From contig NC_071338.1 of NCBI RefSeq assembly GCF_027744825.2, forward strand, positions 24,601,501 to 24,665,500: DNA of 64,000 nucleotides, given 5' to 3'. This document shows, in pieces, positions 38,122 through 52,200 of this stretch. Source of the DNA: Synchiropus splendidus (Eukaryota; Chordata; Actinopteri; Syngnathiformes; Callionymidae). Each line of letters opens with the position of its first letter. The stretch's first letter is position 1. The notes under the pieces were generated by a model that saw only the letters and a program-made list of their open reading frames with translations, had not been told where the DNA came from and did not search any database. A program made the translations under genes and the position numbers.

Positions 38122-41100
38122 GTGCTCCCCGTCTGTCCCTGTCACTGGATCATTCATGAGAGGAAAGTGTTGACCATCTCTGTCCCTTCTTGGTCAGTTT
38201 GCTAAGCTAAGTGTTTCGGCATTTATTTTATCAACTTACTTGAGTCAACTCCAATCATTACAAAACCACAACAGAATCCAACTAGAGGATATATATAGAG
38301 GATATATAGGAGAAGCTGATTGCAAAGCCAAACCCACCGGTTCTAGCGTCCAGCAGCATTTGACTGTTGTGATTTATTTCTGGTTTACGAGGAGAACATT
38401 TTGTTTGACGTCTCTAAAGCTATATTTCCACTGTTTTGAGCTTGAACGAAGAGAGAGAAATAAGCTTCTTATGTGGACCGCAAAGACTAGACGACATGGG
38501 ATCGAATTGCTGGCAATTGTTCAGCTTTACCAGAATAGGGATTTTTGTAGACCAGGATGGTGACGTCAGGGTAAACAAATGCTTCTGGTCACCAGATTGG
38601 AGATAAAAGAGGCTCATTCTCACTTTACGAGGAAGCTCCAGTGATCTTTCTCAGTAATCTTTCTCTTGCAAAAAAATTAATTTATATGTGTCGAAGTATT
38701 GGTCATGTCTGTAATCGGTAGTCTCTTGGTCCACACACACCTTAGGTCTATAGAGTATCAGAGTACAGTACACGGTTCTCACCACTTTCGTTCAAATAGT
38801 TTTACATTTGTTCATTATACACTGCTGACTGGATAGATATTTCCATTCAGCTGTTTATGTGCTTCATGTGCTCTGATGCTGCATCTGATGTCTTTTTTTT
38901 TTTTAATCAATTGTGAAGGACAAGTTACCGCCACCAAGTTGTTTTTTTTTTTTCCTACACTACAGAGTCTATCTATGCGGCCATTGTTGCATTATCTCCA
39001 TTTTGGTGTTCTCCTTTAATACTTTTAGATCCTCTTCCCTATTGATACAATTAATGGCATCTGCAAACAGCACATGGTTCATTTGTTATTTCGGACATGG
39101 TGCGTAGATCAGAGAACAAAGTCCAGAATCAACACTTTGTGCTGGTGGTTCAACACCATCACTATCCTGGATTGATCAAAATATGTTTCTGCTTTCAAGA
39201 ATACTTGCTAGTTTCAGAATAAAATTAAATATAAGTAGAACTGTGTCATGTTTTTTCTGTCTAATTCCTTTGCAGTTTGCTCCCCAGTACTTAAGTGGCA
39301 TAGAGTCCCGGTCTGTAGTCAAGTGTGACTCGCAAGGCTAGCTAGCCCTCCTTCACCATCAGTGGAGAAAGATTTGTACTGAATGATGCGCTCTGCTGTT
39401 CTACTCATCGTTGTCCGTAAAAATGTCCCCTCCATAGTCGGACCAAGATTACTTCTATTTCCATGGACCCAAAATTGTCTCAATTATCTACCATGCATTT
39501 TCAAAGTCTGACCTTATACCGGGGGGGTCATGTACAGTAATCATAGTCATTGCTGTTTGCCAGTGGGGTGGATGCAACTTATTTGAACCGTTAAATCAGT
39601 TCACTTGTGCACTGATTTAGGAGGTTACAAACCTGGTCCAACTTCCAAGGGCAGAAACATTCACTGGAGTCTGTTTGTTATGTTTCAGTTTGCGGCCCCA
39701 AGTGAATGTTCAGCCATCGGCTTCTGTTTAGTCCGCCCACTGGGAGTGAGATTAAACATGACAAAATCTGTCTATCACTTGGGTTGTTTGGCTCCTGAGC
39801 CGCACCGTGACAGCGTCTTTGTGTTAAAGTCTCATACTGGAGCTCGGTCCGACTGTGCGGACGATGTGTGGTGAGATTGAATCACCCTATGGGGTTTTTA
39901 ATCAAGCCTCATTTTTGGGGCTCCATGGTAGTGTTACCTCGACGCCGTCTGGCTGCTCCCACCTTAACCCCACGGTGAGGTTAATGAGGCAGCGGGACGG
40001 CTGTGACAGTGAATTCCTTAAGAGATTCAGGCTTCATGAGACTTTGCTTATAATTGATCCCTGTCTAAATGAACACACTTTCTTAATCATGCGTTACAAG
40101 TCTTGATACCAAATGTAGTTTTTATTAGCACTATTTGCTCGACGATAAAAGAAATGTCGCACTTAATCAGCAGGTTCAATAAATTAGCCAGCTGCTCACG
40201 GCAAAGCCCCTCAGGCGTGGAGGGGAGAGGCTCCGGAATGCAAATGTCTCTTAAGTCACTTTTCCTGAACACTGAACAAGTCCTTAAATATCTGCTATCA
40301 CACTGGGTTCCACACCTTCCACAGATTCCTGTGCTATTGTACCGCCGCTTGATCTGTTAACTCCCCGCACCCCCTCCCCCATCTGCGGATTTGGGTGGTT
40401 TATTGTTACATGAGCCAGAGCTGCTTGATAACCATTTATTATCGTGGAATGTGGTCGTTTTGGAATTCAGCTCGGAGTTGCAGGTGAAAGTTTTGAGGGC
40501 ATTGATGTGTTCTGCAGGACGGTGAACTTTGAGAGGAAGTGTGGGTTGATGACGTTTGATGTTGATGTTTTGTGTGTTTTGAATGAAACTCGAGTGAAGT
40601 CATAGTCGTAATACTTGTTTTATGAGAACATAAAATATGAAAAATTTGAATTGATTGCAGCAAAGAGACCACAGGGTAGTGTTGAGTCATGTTACATACA
40701 TGTCACAACATTTATTTATTTATTTTTTAAACATTCACAAAACAGTGGAGGAGATGGGGTGTTAGGTGTACTGGACCTCGACATCCTGCTTGCTGTTAGG
40801 CAGCTTTTAGCCTCCAATTGTTGAATGGAAAAAAAAAAACAACTTTTTTTGGTTAAAAAAAAAAATTAATCCTCATCTGTCACTAAAACAGTGCTCATTT
40901 CATTATGGCAGTAGACACTCATTGTGATTATTTCTCAAAGATCTCTTTAAACCTCGGGTGTGAACTTGTAGAAAATACTTCTTTCGTCTTCACACCAATG
41001 TCAAAAAAACTCCATGTTTTCATTTGTTCAGTTTTGTTTTTACATCAGTTGATTATTATTTTTTTTAATATCAAACTTTAGACTTGGTATGTGAAAACAT

Positions 41101-43199
41101 TTCTCCTGTTATGAAATTGAATAGTTTCTGTTATTGTCAGTCTGCTGGTGAAATGTGCTCTCACCCCTTGACCTATCCCAATAATGCACTGCAGCCACGA
41201 AAGCTCTGATAACCCAACAAACTTGATCCATCTTAATTTTAGTGTATTAGCCATTTTCTCAATTGTACTGTATTTTACGATATTATAGCTAAAGCCACCG
41301 TGACGTTCAAATTTCCCCAGGGTGCAAGTATAGTGAGCATGGCATTATTTTATAAATATTATTTAGGGCTGTAGAAACTAAATCTATGTATAATTATGAC
41401 TTCCTGTTGAGTCATGGTTTGATGGATGTGGCCGGACCAGATAGACCAAGTGAGTCACAGTGGAATCAGTTACCTCAACACTGGAGTATTTGCCCGCTTC
41501 CTGCTCGAGTCACAGTCACATACACCAGTTTGTTGCTGCGAGGGTCGACGGTCATTAACCATGTGGGGCTTTGGCTTTCATCAGAATGCAGCTGTTAGCG
41601 CTTGACTTCCTCATTCTTCATAGTTTCAGGGATGAAGCTAATCTCGCGATCTTCGTTTGGTTCTGACGAGTCGAGGTTCTTCTCTTACGCTCTACCTTGA
41701 GAGTCTCTCACTCGTCCGACATCAGTCTCCGCTCTGTCAGTGAAGCTCCGCAGCCATTAACTCTGACTCTGAGCAGGATGCGGTGCCGGCTGGACAGGTG
41801 CAATAACCCGGAGAGTGAAATATTCCACTCATCCTTGAATTGATGCTCTCATCCTGAATATTTTACTGCCGCAGAGGGGCCCCGGCAGGCCGTAGTGACA
41901 CATGTAGAATAGGTATTCATGGATTCACAGCGGGGACGGCTTCCCTGTCTGACTAATATATTTTTGTTGAGGGTTTTAAGTGGAAGACTGGCAGGAAAAC
42001 ATCCTCATGAAAATAGAGGTCCCATCATAGAAGTTATGTCCTTAAAATAAAAGACATTACAATTCGACTAAAACCATGTATCATTTTCTGTCCTCAGAGG
42101 TGCAGTGTACTGTTGTATATTGTTCATATTCAAACCTTTGTCAACTCTCACTCATCGTCTCGGGGGGCGTTTCAGTCACTTAGCCAACATGAAATGAATA
42201 GTCGTGACAGAGCATCGACCGCCGGTGAGTTATATGATTTGCGAGGCAACCGTGTAACGAGAGCCACATTTTTGTTTTTCAACGCTGTCGGGGGCTTCTG
42301 AGACCTTTTCCACAACCACCACCGGCTCGTTCCAAAACAAATTTCATTTTAATTGAATCTCATGTAGCTGCTGTGTTTGGTTAAGAAAAAGCCCAGAGTG
42401 ACCCCGATAACTGCTGCTGCTACTTTACTAGAGAAGCTCAAATATTTGCTCAGAGCATCTCTAACTAGAGCAGAGGGAATCTGGTAATTGGCTCTGATGT
42501 GGAGGGAAGTGGACTGTGTATTTGTGTGCGAGTGTGTGTTGCAATTGGGTTGGGTTTCCTTGAAATAAATCATTACTGCCGTAATTCAGTAGAGCCTTTA
42601 ATTATAGATTTGTAAATGCTCCAGTGCTTCAGTTTGGAGAGTTAAAGGGCACTTTGCACCAGTAGAATTGAGTATTTTAAGACCAGATACCAGTGCTGCA
42701 TTGTTTTTGGTCAAACATGAATTGTGTGTATTGAATTTTCTGTGGTGATGTTGACTCCATCCAGCTGAGGCCTTCAACCCGCAGCTGGAATTGTTTACCG
42801 CTGAATGTGTAGATGTCCGATTCAGGTCAGCTTTTCTAATTCTTAGACCGTGGTTCTTGGTTAGAAAAGAGTGGACTTGACTGTCCTGAGATGTGTTCCA
42901 TCTCCAATCCTGTTTAGCATGGGAAAGGTGAAGGTGCAGTGTCGTCTAAATTGGTCTGTCATGGTGACAGCCTGAGTGAGGGGGTCTTGACAGGATGCCT
43001 GGTATGTCCAGGACCAACCCAGGACACATCACATCTCACAGTTCACTTGACAACACCTTGGTATTTCTCTTGTCACGCTGGACTTTTTCAGTACAAGTCG
43101 AGAGTTAGTTTACAGGTCGACTGCTCTGTTAATTCAATCTGTATCTTTAATGGAAGAAAGTTTGGCTAATGGCCGTATCTTGCAGTAAGATGCGTATCC

Positions 43200-43450
43200 C
43201 TATAGATGAGTGGTGATATGATATATTGTGATACTGTAAGTTCAGCAATATATCCACCCCCCCATTTTAAGGGGGGGAATCAGATAATGCAGTCCTAATG
43301 ACTGTAGTCCAGTTAGACTTTCAGTTATTTCGCAGTCCAGTAGAGGAATAAATAGCACCCTTGGTCAAAAGAATAAGTGCCGAAAGATACAATATCGCAG
43401 CATCAAGTATTACAAAATTTGAGGGAATTAATATTTTCTACCACCCCTGG
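43200..43450. repeat. MITE-like repeat with GC hairpin
   Basis: The motifs GATATATTGTGATACTGTA and AATATATCCACCCCCC, and at the other end ACAATATCGCAG...ACCACCCCTGG, recall short fish DNA-transposon remnants with ATATCG-rich ends and CCACCCC termini. Inside is a perfect C7/G7 hairpin at 43257-43277. The class is not certain. Confidence 0.3.
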
Positions 43451-44272
43451 TAGCCATAGGTAATAACAAAACAGACAAGGTTAATGCGAGCCACCGGTCA
43501 GACTAACATCAGTAAACTGATGGTTTTTGATGAACTGAACAATCTTGATATTCCTGCCAGATTTATATCGACATTAATAGGGTGCCATATGACGGTACTG
43601 AAAAACGTGTTGTCTTTTGTTCCCAATATTTTCAATAATTCTGACCCTCATAGGATGGAGTTTGTTTGTTTGGTCCAGAATACAAAGTTTTTTCAGGCAC
43701 TTTTTCAGAGTCTTTTTGGGTTTCAAAGCGTGTGGCTGCATTATTCAGTTCACACATTAATTGATTTCTTTCAAGAATTATTGACAAGTTTAACTTATTG
43801 TCAGCTGTCAACATTTTCAATATCAATGTTAATCAAAGATCTCTATCTTTGTCTTGAACTAAAACTCTGGAGAATCCTTTCTGCAAGGTAATTCCAGGTT
43901 TTAATTTGCTTCTGTAATCTGCTTAAATTTGTAATCGACTTTGTAATTGCCTGAGAAAACATAACAGAGACTTTATTTTGAGCAGCAGGAAAAGAATGAT
44001 TGAAACTTCATTAGAAGCGTTCAGTGGGGGATGATCAGACACAGACTTGTATGATCAACACTCACTTTCCTCTCTGTCAAGATTTAAATAATTCAAGTGA
44101 AACCTACTTCTAGCTACTTAAATGTTTTTATTTGAAACTATTCAATCAATGCTCCCCTTAAACGGAAAAGTACTTCCTTATACCGTTCTGAATGAAACTC
44201 TTTCACATTAAAGAAAAAAAAAATGTTTTTTTTGTTTCTCATCCTCTTCGTCTCTTTCTTCTCTCTCCTCAG

Positions 44273-44312
44273 CTGTAAGGATCAGCAGACGTTCAACGCT
44301 CCGATAAATCTG
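44273..44312 (+). other. tln2: candidate 40-bp non-coding exon of tln2
   Basis: A long pyrimidine tract (about 44230-44270, mostly C and T) ends in CTCTCCTCAG, and 40 bases later ATCTG|GTAAGAAT forms a consensus donor. Acceptor and donor are both stronger than elsewhere in the non-coding interval. The exon contains no ATG, as expected for a 5' UTR exon between the proposed exon 1 and the ATG exon at 58.35 kb. Transcript evidence is lacking. Confidence 0.45.
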
Positions 44313-46464
44313 GTAAGAATACCATTGCAGTCAGTGACTGTACAGCCGTCAAGCAGAAAATGTGTAATTCTCCCAAATGAACTGTGAAATGGAAGGTTTT
44401 TTTTCTTTTCTTGACACTGTGTTGTTGCCGCTGCAGAAAGCTTTGATACGTTTTATGTTGAGCCAGTGCTGGTTATGAATGATAAGAGTGCCTCACGATT
44501 TCCATGACAAATGTCGGAGAATTTGCTGCTGACGATTGTGTTTAGATGTCGGCATCGGAGTGCTCCGGTCTTGTCTTGGCATCTGCGATCCTAGTCCTGC
44601 TGTCGAGCACCATCGGGGTGGAACGGGCTGACTGTTGCCTGTTAACTTTCATTTATATGGTTGGTGACCGCTGCATGTCATGGAAAATACTTGAAGTTTT
44701 ACACAATTAGCTTGTAATAACTGAACAAAGTCTGTTGTAAGAAGTCTCTTCAATATGTGATGTCTTTTTTGCTGAATGCAGTTTAGGACTGAACTTAACC
44801 GTGTAACTCCAACCTCAACAAAGCATTAGAGCAAATTCTCAGTCTTTCAAACCCATAGCACCAAGTTCAGCCCCTGAAGAGGATGTGAACAGAAGGAAGA
44901 CTAAAAGTTTGGATTGTACACTTGGTGGTTGTGTCATTTGTCAGGGCGTTGTGCTAATTCTGTTCACAGCTCTGTGGCACAGGTCACACTCGCAGTAGCT
45001 CTCACCTCCCTATCTGTCCGGCAGCCTCTGGGAGATATCATTACTAAACTAGAATCTCGGTCCACACAATTATGTGGACCGTTTTAGGATAAAATTGTGT
45101 CATGTTTGAAATGTTCTTTATTGTATTGCAAGTTTATTTTTTCTAATGAGCAAGTCACAGAGGTTAATTCACCAACAGCATCTGGTGTTGGGCCACTCTA
45201 ATGAGCTCTAATGTTGGTTTGCTTCAGTAAATGACCAGATTTGAGCTCAATTGATTTTACATTCCAGTTGTATTGAGAGAGCAGGTTCGGTGTGTTCCTT
45301 CTGAAGGGCTGAGACGTGGAGGTTTCACCTCCGTTAATTAACTGCAGCCCTGTGCGTGGTTGACTTGACTCCATTTTCTCGCTTGCTGGCAGGAAGACGA
45401 GGAAAAACGAATTAGTCTCGTGCTGTGATTTTATGGACATTCTCACAGTGGCTGCTCCAGCTACAGTGTTTGGTGTTGAGTGGGTCTTTTAGAGCATTAG
45501 AATATCGAGACATGACGTCACTATAAAGAGCCGCCTTGGTTGAGATGCTAAGTTAGAGCTGCTGAATCGCGTGTCACCAATTGTGTTCTGTGCCATGGAC
45601 AGAGGTGAAATAGTAAAATGTATTTTTAGGCTAAGCACAGATATTCTTTCATTTACTTTAAATATAATTTTGTTTGCCTCTCGCCCTTTAACCTTTTGGT
45701 CCCCTATGTGGTCGAGTTTGACACCTTTAGTCCCAAGGCATCACAAAGGTAGTACAGGCCAATCACGGGACTTGCAATCTCGCAACCATTGCTATTTCTG
45801 CCTTGTTAGCTAGTTAGTTGGTGGCAAGACTCAAGGGGTTTGGACATGTGGAAGGAGAAACGGACCATGTAACTGTTGACCACTGAGATTTGTTAATTAC
45901 TTAACATTCTATTTTTGTTTTGGTTAACTTATTAGCCTTTTTTTGTCTTCAACTGGATTACATTTCAACCCCGGTCTTTGGCCTAGCCTCTCCAAGACTT
46001 AACCTCCGGTGGCCCCTGAGGCCTCTGAGCTAGAGTGATCAGATGGTGTTTTGACAGCATCGTACATTCCACAACATGAAAATATCACAACAGATATTTT
46101 TGGTCATTCCACAAATGTTCTAGTCTCTATTTGACAACCATTTTTACTTTTTTTTATTCTTTACCTTTCTTCCACGAACATATATTTCTATTGATAAAAC
46201 AACCCAGAATAACAGTTGTACTTCTTGGCATCATCATTTGACAATTGATTGTTTAGGTTGGTGTCCTATTTTTTATTTCTACAGCATTCAGCGTGATCTC
46301 CACCATTGGTAGACAAAACAAAGGAGCAATTACTGACATGCCTTGTTTTGTTTTGATGCCAGCCTCCTCTTGAGGACATATTGCTGCCTCTGGAGGTCTG
46401 ACTTTTTGATTAAGCAAATTTAATTAGATGCATACTCATGCGATCAGAATCCTAACTAGACTGT

Positions 46465-46760
46465 AATCATCATCAATCTATATTTGTATAGCATCTTTCT
46501 GAAGCCTGTCCTCAACGTACTTTATAGACAAAGCAGAGCAGATGAATGCTGTCGACCTGCAGAGACATGAATGTGGTGGCCTAGTGTCTCAGCGAGATAG
46601 AAGTTCAGACCACATTATATAGAAGCAAGCCTATACAAATGAGTGTTTTAAAGGTGGATGTACATGTTGTGTTCATGATCTCTTCTGGCAGGCAGAGAGG
46701 AGGAGCCCAGTATAAATCCTCCGTCACAAACACGCTGCTATTGATTCTCTGAAGGCTGCT
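46465..46760 (+). repeat. dispersed repeat family 2, copy B
   Basis: Starts ATATTTGTATAGCATCTTTC, then ACTTTATAGACAAAGCAGAG, GCAAGCCTATACAAATGAGT and GATCTCTTCTGGCAGGCAGA. These align in order with copy A at 21.9-22.2 kb, after which the two diverge. Confidence 0.5.
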
Positions 46761-49204
46761 GAAATAAAACACTTAGTATTAAGATAAATACTAAGGTCAT
46801 GGTTCAATAACAGACTAGAGTTGTACAAACCCTTCGGCGACGCACAGACAGAAGATTAATCTGGCAGAATGGTGAGGTTCTGGTACATATCTCAGTGTAC
46901 AGCTTTCTGGGTCAGGACCAGATTTTACTCACAGATTTAAGTGTTGTATCATGATGGAAGAAGGAGAAACGATTTGGCCTCTCATGGAACGTAGCATTAT
47001 ATTTCAATTCTTCCCATAACAGTCACCCGCTGATGCAGCGATCACAGAAGAGCTGTCTTGTGTTTGGCCAGATGGCCTCAGTCAGATTTTTTTTTCCCAC
47101 CCACTTTTGAAATTCTGGACCTTATGAAGGCAAGTGGTGAAACCCAGATCCAATGTTGGATGAAAAAACGAGGTATAAAAAAGTCATACAGGTTTTAAAT
47201 CAAAAGTTGTGAAAGCGTTTTAACTATCCTGAAAATTAGGAAGAGATTTCGCACCCAGCGTTTTGACATGACAGCAGCCGATGACCGAAGCTGTGCCTTT
47301 TTTTCTTTAGTTCATCGCTCATGAGTATTTATTACTCTTTTCATGATGGTTAAGTCCAAGTCAGTAAGTTTAAAATCCAGACCCACCAGACTCTCTAACA
47401 TCCAGCAGCAGGTGTGGACATTGATTTCATGCATCAGAGGCCCCAAGTGTCAGCAGCCACATGTGACTCTGGCCAGATGTTGTGGACCTACTGAGTCAAC
47501 AAAGCAGCATTAAGTTGCTGTGCTGCTCGCTGGACTTAATGATGCATTTATCTGGATGAGATTAGCCCAGAATTTTCTCCTCATCTGCACTGTTAAATGG
47601 TGTACAATGTTTTATGAAAGTGAGAAACAGGCGGTTGGCGTCAGTTGCTGGAAGCTCAGACCTTTCTGGGCAGTTTTGTTTAGGTTTATAGGATTTTGAT
47701 GAGCCGTCAAATACCTTTTATAGTTCTTCTCATGCCGCCGTTTTCTTTGTATTGGGCCAGCTTTTGCGTATAAAAATATTAGTCACTTTACGAGGTAGAC
47801 ATATGTTGACTCAGTCATGCTGACCCGCAAGCAGTCACTAGATGGCAAATATTTGTGGAACCAGATTTCCTTCCTCCATTTCTTTCCAACCAGGAGGCAT
47901 TATCACTGGCTTTGTTTTTGTCCCTTTTAAACTCTTCAGTCTGGACCATCGATATGCATGTAAGAATTTGGGATCTGATGCGAACATTAGCTGCTTTGAG
48001 GCGAATAAACGATGACAATGGTAGAACAGGTGGTCATAATGTTAATCCAGTTCCCTTAATTGCATGATCATCAGTCAAAGATAGGATAATGCTGTGTTAT
48101 GTTATGATTTAGAGGTGACCGGGGACAGCTTGGCAGCCTCGGCTGAATTTGGAAACAAGCGTCTGCATCGTATTCTCTCGTCATGCCGTCACATTCTTTC
48201 CTGTGGGAGACATTTTACGGGTAAGCATTGATCATGGTGCGGTGACTCAGCTCAGCAACAGCTGCTGGGCCCCGTTCACTGAATCAGGATGTCTCAAGTG
48301 CCATCAGTGGTGATTTGTGATGTTGAATTTGCTACGCTGCCAAACGGAACAGACCTTGGCAGCCACAAGGTCTTTATATCTGGATGTGTGTCATACATCT
48401 CATTCCGCACTGTCTTTCCCTTCTCATGAGTGAACGGCTCGGGTATTTGTGGTTATTTGTGGACATCAATTCCTTGATAAGGGGCCAATAATTTACCTTA
48501 CCTGCAAAGTTTTATGTTGCTGTGGGTTCACGGTGCCAAAAGTGTGTTGGTACTGATTCCCTCTCAGGTCTTGGCCTCCAAAGCGAATGCGTTATAGACA
48601 TTTTGTACTCTTCTAAATTCCATGTTTTTGGAATAACAACTCACACATATGTGTTTTCGTGCTACTGTTGTCTCTAGCACTTTGTCTAAACATCTTTCAA
48701 CAAATCTACACAATTGAATCTACAGTAGATATAGATATAGTTGTTGCACCTCAGTCTATTCCTATGTCCTCCAAGTATTTGGAGTGTTGTGTGTCATTGC
48801 CCAGTCCGTCGTGGCTTCTGCAGGAATGACTTGGGCCTCCTCAGCAGTGATGTATGAATGATGTCAAACATGAATGAATGTTGTATTTTCCCTCCAGATT
48901 CTCAAGGAATTCTAGAGTCTTTTATTGAGGGTATAGTGGCACTTTCTCAGGACTTGTGTGTGTTTCGCTGGAGTGCTGCTGGACCATCTCCAAGCTAGTG
49001 TTGGACCGAGTGCAAAAACTTGTTGCACAACCTGTGATATTCCTGATTTACCCTGCTCTCATCTGTACTTCCCTTCACTTATTATTTACTGTAGTCACTT
49101 GCCCACCACCCAAATAAATCTTCTTTCCCCCACCATTATGTAGAGGTACTAAAATGGTTTGGGAGGTCCGTCTCCTCATATGTCCAGCCAGAATGCACGA
49201 GTTG

Positions 49205-49285
49205 AGCGATGAGCTTCAGTCTTTGTGTTTTTTTTGGGATTCTTCCGTGAAAAACACGCTGAAAACATTTAAGATGTGACTGTGT
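49205..49285. repeat. dispersed repeat, copy 3 (inverted)
   Basis: TTGGGATTCTTCCGTGAAAA followed by ACACGCTGAAAAC is the inverse complement of the core of copy 2 at 25.6-25.7 kb, with a few mismatches. Short fragment. Confidence 0.4.
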
Positions 49286-52200
49286 GCCACGGTCGTTTAT
49301 ATGCAGTGGAAACCCTGAATATGGTCAAGACTTGTTGAGGTTTTGAGGGGTGTGTTGCTTGGTTGTACTCTGGCTCTCTTGAACAGTGATTATTGTTGTT
49401 GAATCATGTTTCACATGTTTGGTTTACTTTTGCATGATTGTACGTTCTTAATGTCACCTGACAACACTTGCCACTTGTACCCGAGTGGTCCTAAGCGACT
49501 TCCTCCCGCCTCTCAAGTCAAGTAGGTCCTTCTGCTGGGGATGAGTCTGCAGTTAGTGGGAAGTCAACATGGCACGTTGGAGAGGCGCAGGAATTGTGTG
49601 GAAAAACAAAATAAAGACTTGGACACTGCTGTCTCTGAGTCCATCTGATCCTTCAGAGGTGCTTTAGGCTTGGTGAGTCATGGATTCCTTAAACCACTCT
49701 GATCTACGTCCTGACTCTCAACACAATGATGGGTATTTCGTCACAGATTAATATTTGTCCAACAGTCTGTTGCCATTCAAGCATCACACAAAGCTGTGTA
49801 TTGATGGACATCAGCACAGGATAGTCCAAACCCCATCTGCGCAAGTGATGCTGACCTACTTGCTGATTCTGAAAGTGTCATGCCTTGTTTTCAGTCCTGG
49901 GTTGCTCCTTTTTCAAGATACTTGTAAAAGTCTTGTCATGCATTTTTTCTTGTCCAACAGACTTTTTTTTGTCTGGTTTTCACTTTTCAGCTCCATCTTG
50001 GCCTAGTTTAGTCACTATTTCACCAGTCTCTCATTGGGTTGTGAATGATGTCTTCGGAGAAGGAGTTCAAACTTACGGCTTATCTCATCACCTTTTCAAA
50101 AAAACCCAAAACAAATTTCAGCTTCAGCTATGAGTAAAGCAGATATTTCTCGGTAACCATAGCAACCAGCTTTGAGAAACACGATAAATACAGAATGTTA
50201 TTGCTAACCAAAGATGCCAAATGAACGTCAGTGTGTGATCTCATTTGTCTCCCAACTCTGTAGCAGTCTGTAAGGTCGAATATGTGCGAGTGTCTGGGTT
50301 TTGAATTTCACATCGATCCCCTTTTTCTGCTCGAGAGGCTGCATTGATCGCTCTCTCTCTTGGTTTACTTGCAAGTAAATCTCCAGGAGACTACAGGACA
50401 ACGAGAGCGGCTGGGTTCAGGTTGTGTTACAACTGTTGCTTCCCCTCTTAGCTGGATGAAACCCGACACTGACCTCAGTTGCTCCACTGAAGGAGATGCA
50501 TCACCTACCTGCCAACTCTGTTCGCCTGAGTCTCCCCTTTCACTTCGTCATGCACATGCTGGAGACACGGTTGCTGTGGGGCTGTGTCACATGTCCCAGA
50601 TATCTCAATTGTCTCTATGGTCTCAGTACAGAAGAACACCTGCTTTTCTCCTGGTACTTCTGCAGCACTCAGATCAAATCATTCTGTCTCTTGCTGACTT
50701 CTTTAACCTGTAAAACATCCTGGTTCACCAGAGGCTGACCGAGGCTACTCTCTCGTCAGTTTCAAATCAGTATTGCTCAAATTGTCAGTAGACCTTTGGT
50801 CTTAAAATTAAGCTAAAGCATCTATTTGAAAGTTGCTGCCTTTTCCATTTCATCACAATGATAGCCAGAGTGAGCTTACAGCTCATAGTTTTCCACAGCC
50901 TAGCGCGCAAGGGTATTCAGCTGGGAAATCCAAATTCATTCTGGTCGCTTGGTGTTGAAAATGACAGGGGCCGAGATGTCCTCCCCCTGAGTGGAATAGC
51001 TGACACATGCCTGTGTTTGTTGGCGCTGAATTTGATGAAGAAGCCAAGTCTGGTCTTGCTAGAACCAGGTATGACTGCCTAGTTTTACAGTTATACGAAG
51101 CAGTGACCATTTTAAATATTCAATATGATTTAGAAAACTGTACACACTAGGTTGGGAATAAGAGACCCTTCAGTTACCCTTGTGCCAGAAATAATTATTG
51201 ACTTGTTGTTATTGTTATCAGGGAAACCGAGGTGGCTGCGACGAGTTTTGTTTTGTAGTGACTTGATGCAATTTCATGGCCGTCCTGGCATTAGCTCACC
51301 AACTGGCGTCACTTGTTGGATGTCTTGGTTGTGGTGTCAGAGGAGCATTCTGCTCTGCCACAGTTCCTTTCACATATCAGGAATACATTAAGAAAGGTTT
51401 TTTAGATAAATAGAGTCAAAGTCTAAAAACTTGTAAACCATTCAATGCTGAATGAAACTGTAAATCTGAGCGTGATCTGCTAAATGAAATTTCGAATGTG
51501 ATTAAGAAGTGGTCAAATCAGAAGTTCGGGCACCACTAATAATTTTAAGAGCACAGGTGAACCACAGCAATGCAGTTTCCGCCCATTATATTTTCATCTT
51601 AATAATTGGTGAGTCTTTTAATATTTAGCACTGAAGCAATTGTAATAGTAGTGAGTGTATTTCCTGGGACAAAGCAGGTCATGTCTCCTGAGGCGAAGTC
51701 ATCTGACCAGGTGGTACCGCAATCCCACATGGGCTTGTTTTCTACCCTGCTACTAACAAACATGATCAATATAGTACCAACTAAGAATAAGCTCCTGGAG
51801 TGAAAAGCCATGCTCTATAAAAGGAGTCCACTTTGGTGTTAAGTGTACGACTTTCAGGTCACTTCTCGAGCTCCAGAACTTTCCTGTCTAATGAGTGGGC
51901 TGATCTATTATCGGGCCAGAGGCCATGTTACAGTAACGGGGCCAGGTCCTTCCCAGCAGACGCTGCTCTGATTCATTGATCTATTGAACAATGGCAGCGT
52001 GTTCCACTTCTCGCTCCTATTTTCCTTTTTATCTAATGAGCTTTGCTACGACCCTTGTGTGGCGGGACGAAGTCGAACTTCGTGTAAACCAACAGCTGAG
52101 CAGCGAAGGGCGCAGAGAAAATGGAACGTCCTGCCATCGATTCATTGAAACAAATTGCATGCTTCTTTGTGCAATGTTTGCTGTGACACTATTAATAATG

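Larger units (their letters stand above)
17720..44272 (+). other. tln2: presumed tln2 intron 1
   Basis: About 26.5 kb with no recognisable conserved protein. It holds decayed transposons (hAT-like pieces at 18.9 and 19.6-20.3 kb, a Rex3-like copy at 28.2 kb, other dispersed repeats), two (AT)n tracts, a coding-like relic at 20.3-20.8 kb and pyrimidine-rich DNA at 30.9-31.2 kb. The many short open frames look random. Its status as an intron depends on the exon proposed at 17719. Confidence 0.4.

Noticed and set aside
43484..43891. 135-codon open frame with hydrophobic and Phe-rich content
   Set aside because: AT-rich chance frame; no domain recognised and no start context.
50380..50470. possible third Rex3-like fragment
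   Set aside because: Only scattered short matches (CTCCAGGAGACTAC, CTGTTGCTTCCCCTCTTAG) in the expected order; too weak to call.
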